DNA from: an uncultured Opitutaceae bacterium
GTDB taxonomy: Bacteria; Verrucomicrobiota; Verrucomicrobiia; Opitutales; Opitutaceae
NCBI GenBank assembly: GCA_937889545.1
Contig: CALAOT010000094.1
Coordinates: 1 to 33,684, forward strand
Reading direction: 5' to 3'
DNA: 33,684 nucleotides
Program-made: the position numbers and the translations under genes
Shown here: piece after piece, positions 33,578 to 33,684 of the stretch
Position numbering within the stretch: the first letter of the stretch is position 1
How the letters are laid out: every line of letters begins with the position of its first letter
Notes under the pieces: model-generated
The model's database searches: none
What the model was told of the DNA's origin: nothing
What the model saw: the letters and a program-made list of their open reading frames with translations, nothing else

Positions 33578-33684
33578 CCTGAAGCTTTAATTCGTCGGAA
33601 GGTGAAACGTCCGAAGAGATCGTTCAGGGGGGTAAAACCCCATTCCCGAATGTGTAGCCATCAGATATGGTCGCCTTTACGGGA
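33578..33684. other. window-end stretch without a gene
   Basis: No gene is seen. It holds a small inverted repeat, GGGGT-AAA-ACCCC (33629-33641). Local A/T content is higher than in the rest of the window. Confidence 0.4.

Noticed and set aside
1..33684. CRISPR arrays, insertion sequences and phage genes
   Set aside because: No regularly spaced repeats, no transposase or integrase motifs, and no phage structural genes were seen. The tRNA at the window start has no integrase beside it.

Overview
The window looks like a chromosomal segment of a high-GC (roughly two thirds G+C by eye) Gram-negative bacterium, most likely Verrucomicrobiota, family Opitutaceae (Opitutus-like). This rests on several points. 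A secreted Ig-fold protein carries the paired C-terminal repeats typical of that family. Genes are tightly packed with ATGA/TGATG overlaps and few strong Shine-Dalgarno sequences. Outer-membrane proteins, lipoproteins and TonB-like domains are present. Two Rho proteins have unusual N-termini. The taxonomic call is inference; no rRNA is present.

Layout. (1) 1-4619: a tRNA-Glu, a WecG/TagA-type glycosyltransferase, then coaE, rho and pilT, ending in a GC hairpin. (2) 4621-6825, minus strand: a translationally coupled set of metallophosphatase, isochorismatase-like hydrolase and YhaM-type OB/HD nuclease. (3) 6907-8471: a small unknown protein and an acyltransferase-3 membrane enzyme, coupled. 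(4) 8468-12299, minus strand: a second Rho, an uncharacterised 586-residue protein, and hisF coupled to it. (5) 12400-16007: acetyl-CoA synthetase, a glycine-zipper lipoprotein, and a convergent SDR-type epimerase/dehydratase. (6) 16255-22659: a seven-gene plus-strand cluster: OmpR-type response regulator, secreted cupredoxin-like protein, sensor kinase, porin-like protein, DUF3570 outer-membrane protein, TlpA thioredoxin and DUF4266 lipoprotein. (7) 22740-26915: three secreted proteins (Ig/repeat protein, a protein with one heme-c motif, and a ThuA-like protein). (8) 26960-29731: a minus-strand ICMT/PEMT-type membrane methyltransferase and two plus-strand membrane proteins of unknown role. 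(9) 29903-33684: two tandem paralogous secreted proteins with TonB-C-like ends, paired hairpins, a small secreted helical protein, and an N-terminal fragment of an ADOP/MacB-type permease.

The best candidate for an under-described system is region 6. It links a copper-site-like periplasmic protein, placed between a response regulator and its kinase, to two outer-membrane beta-barrel candidates, a periplasmic thiol-disulfide protein and a tiny lipoprotein ending in a Gly/Cys tail. The first four genes are joined by 4-base overlaps and the last three also overlap. My reading is a regulated envelope redox or metal-handling module; the substrate cannot be read from sequence. The second most notable point is the presence of two Rho paralogues about 8 kb apart, both with a degraded primary RNA-binding motif. 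No CRISPR array, insertion sequence or replication origin was seen.
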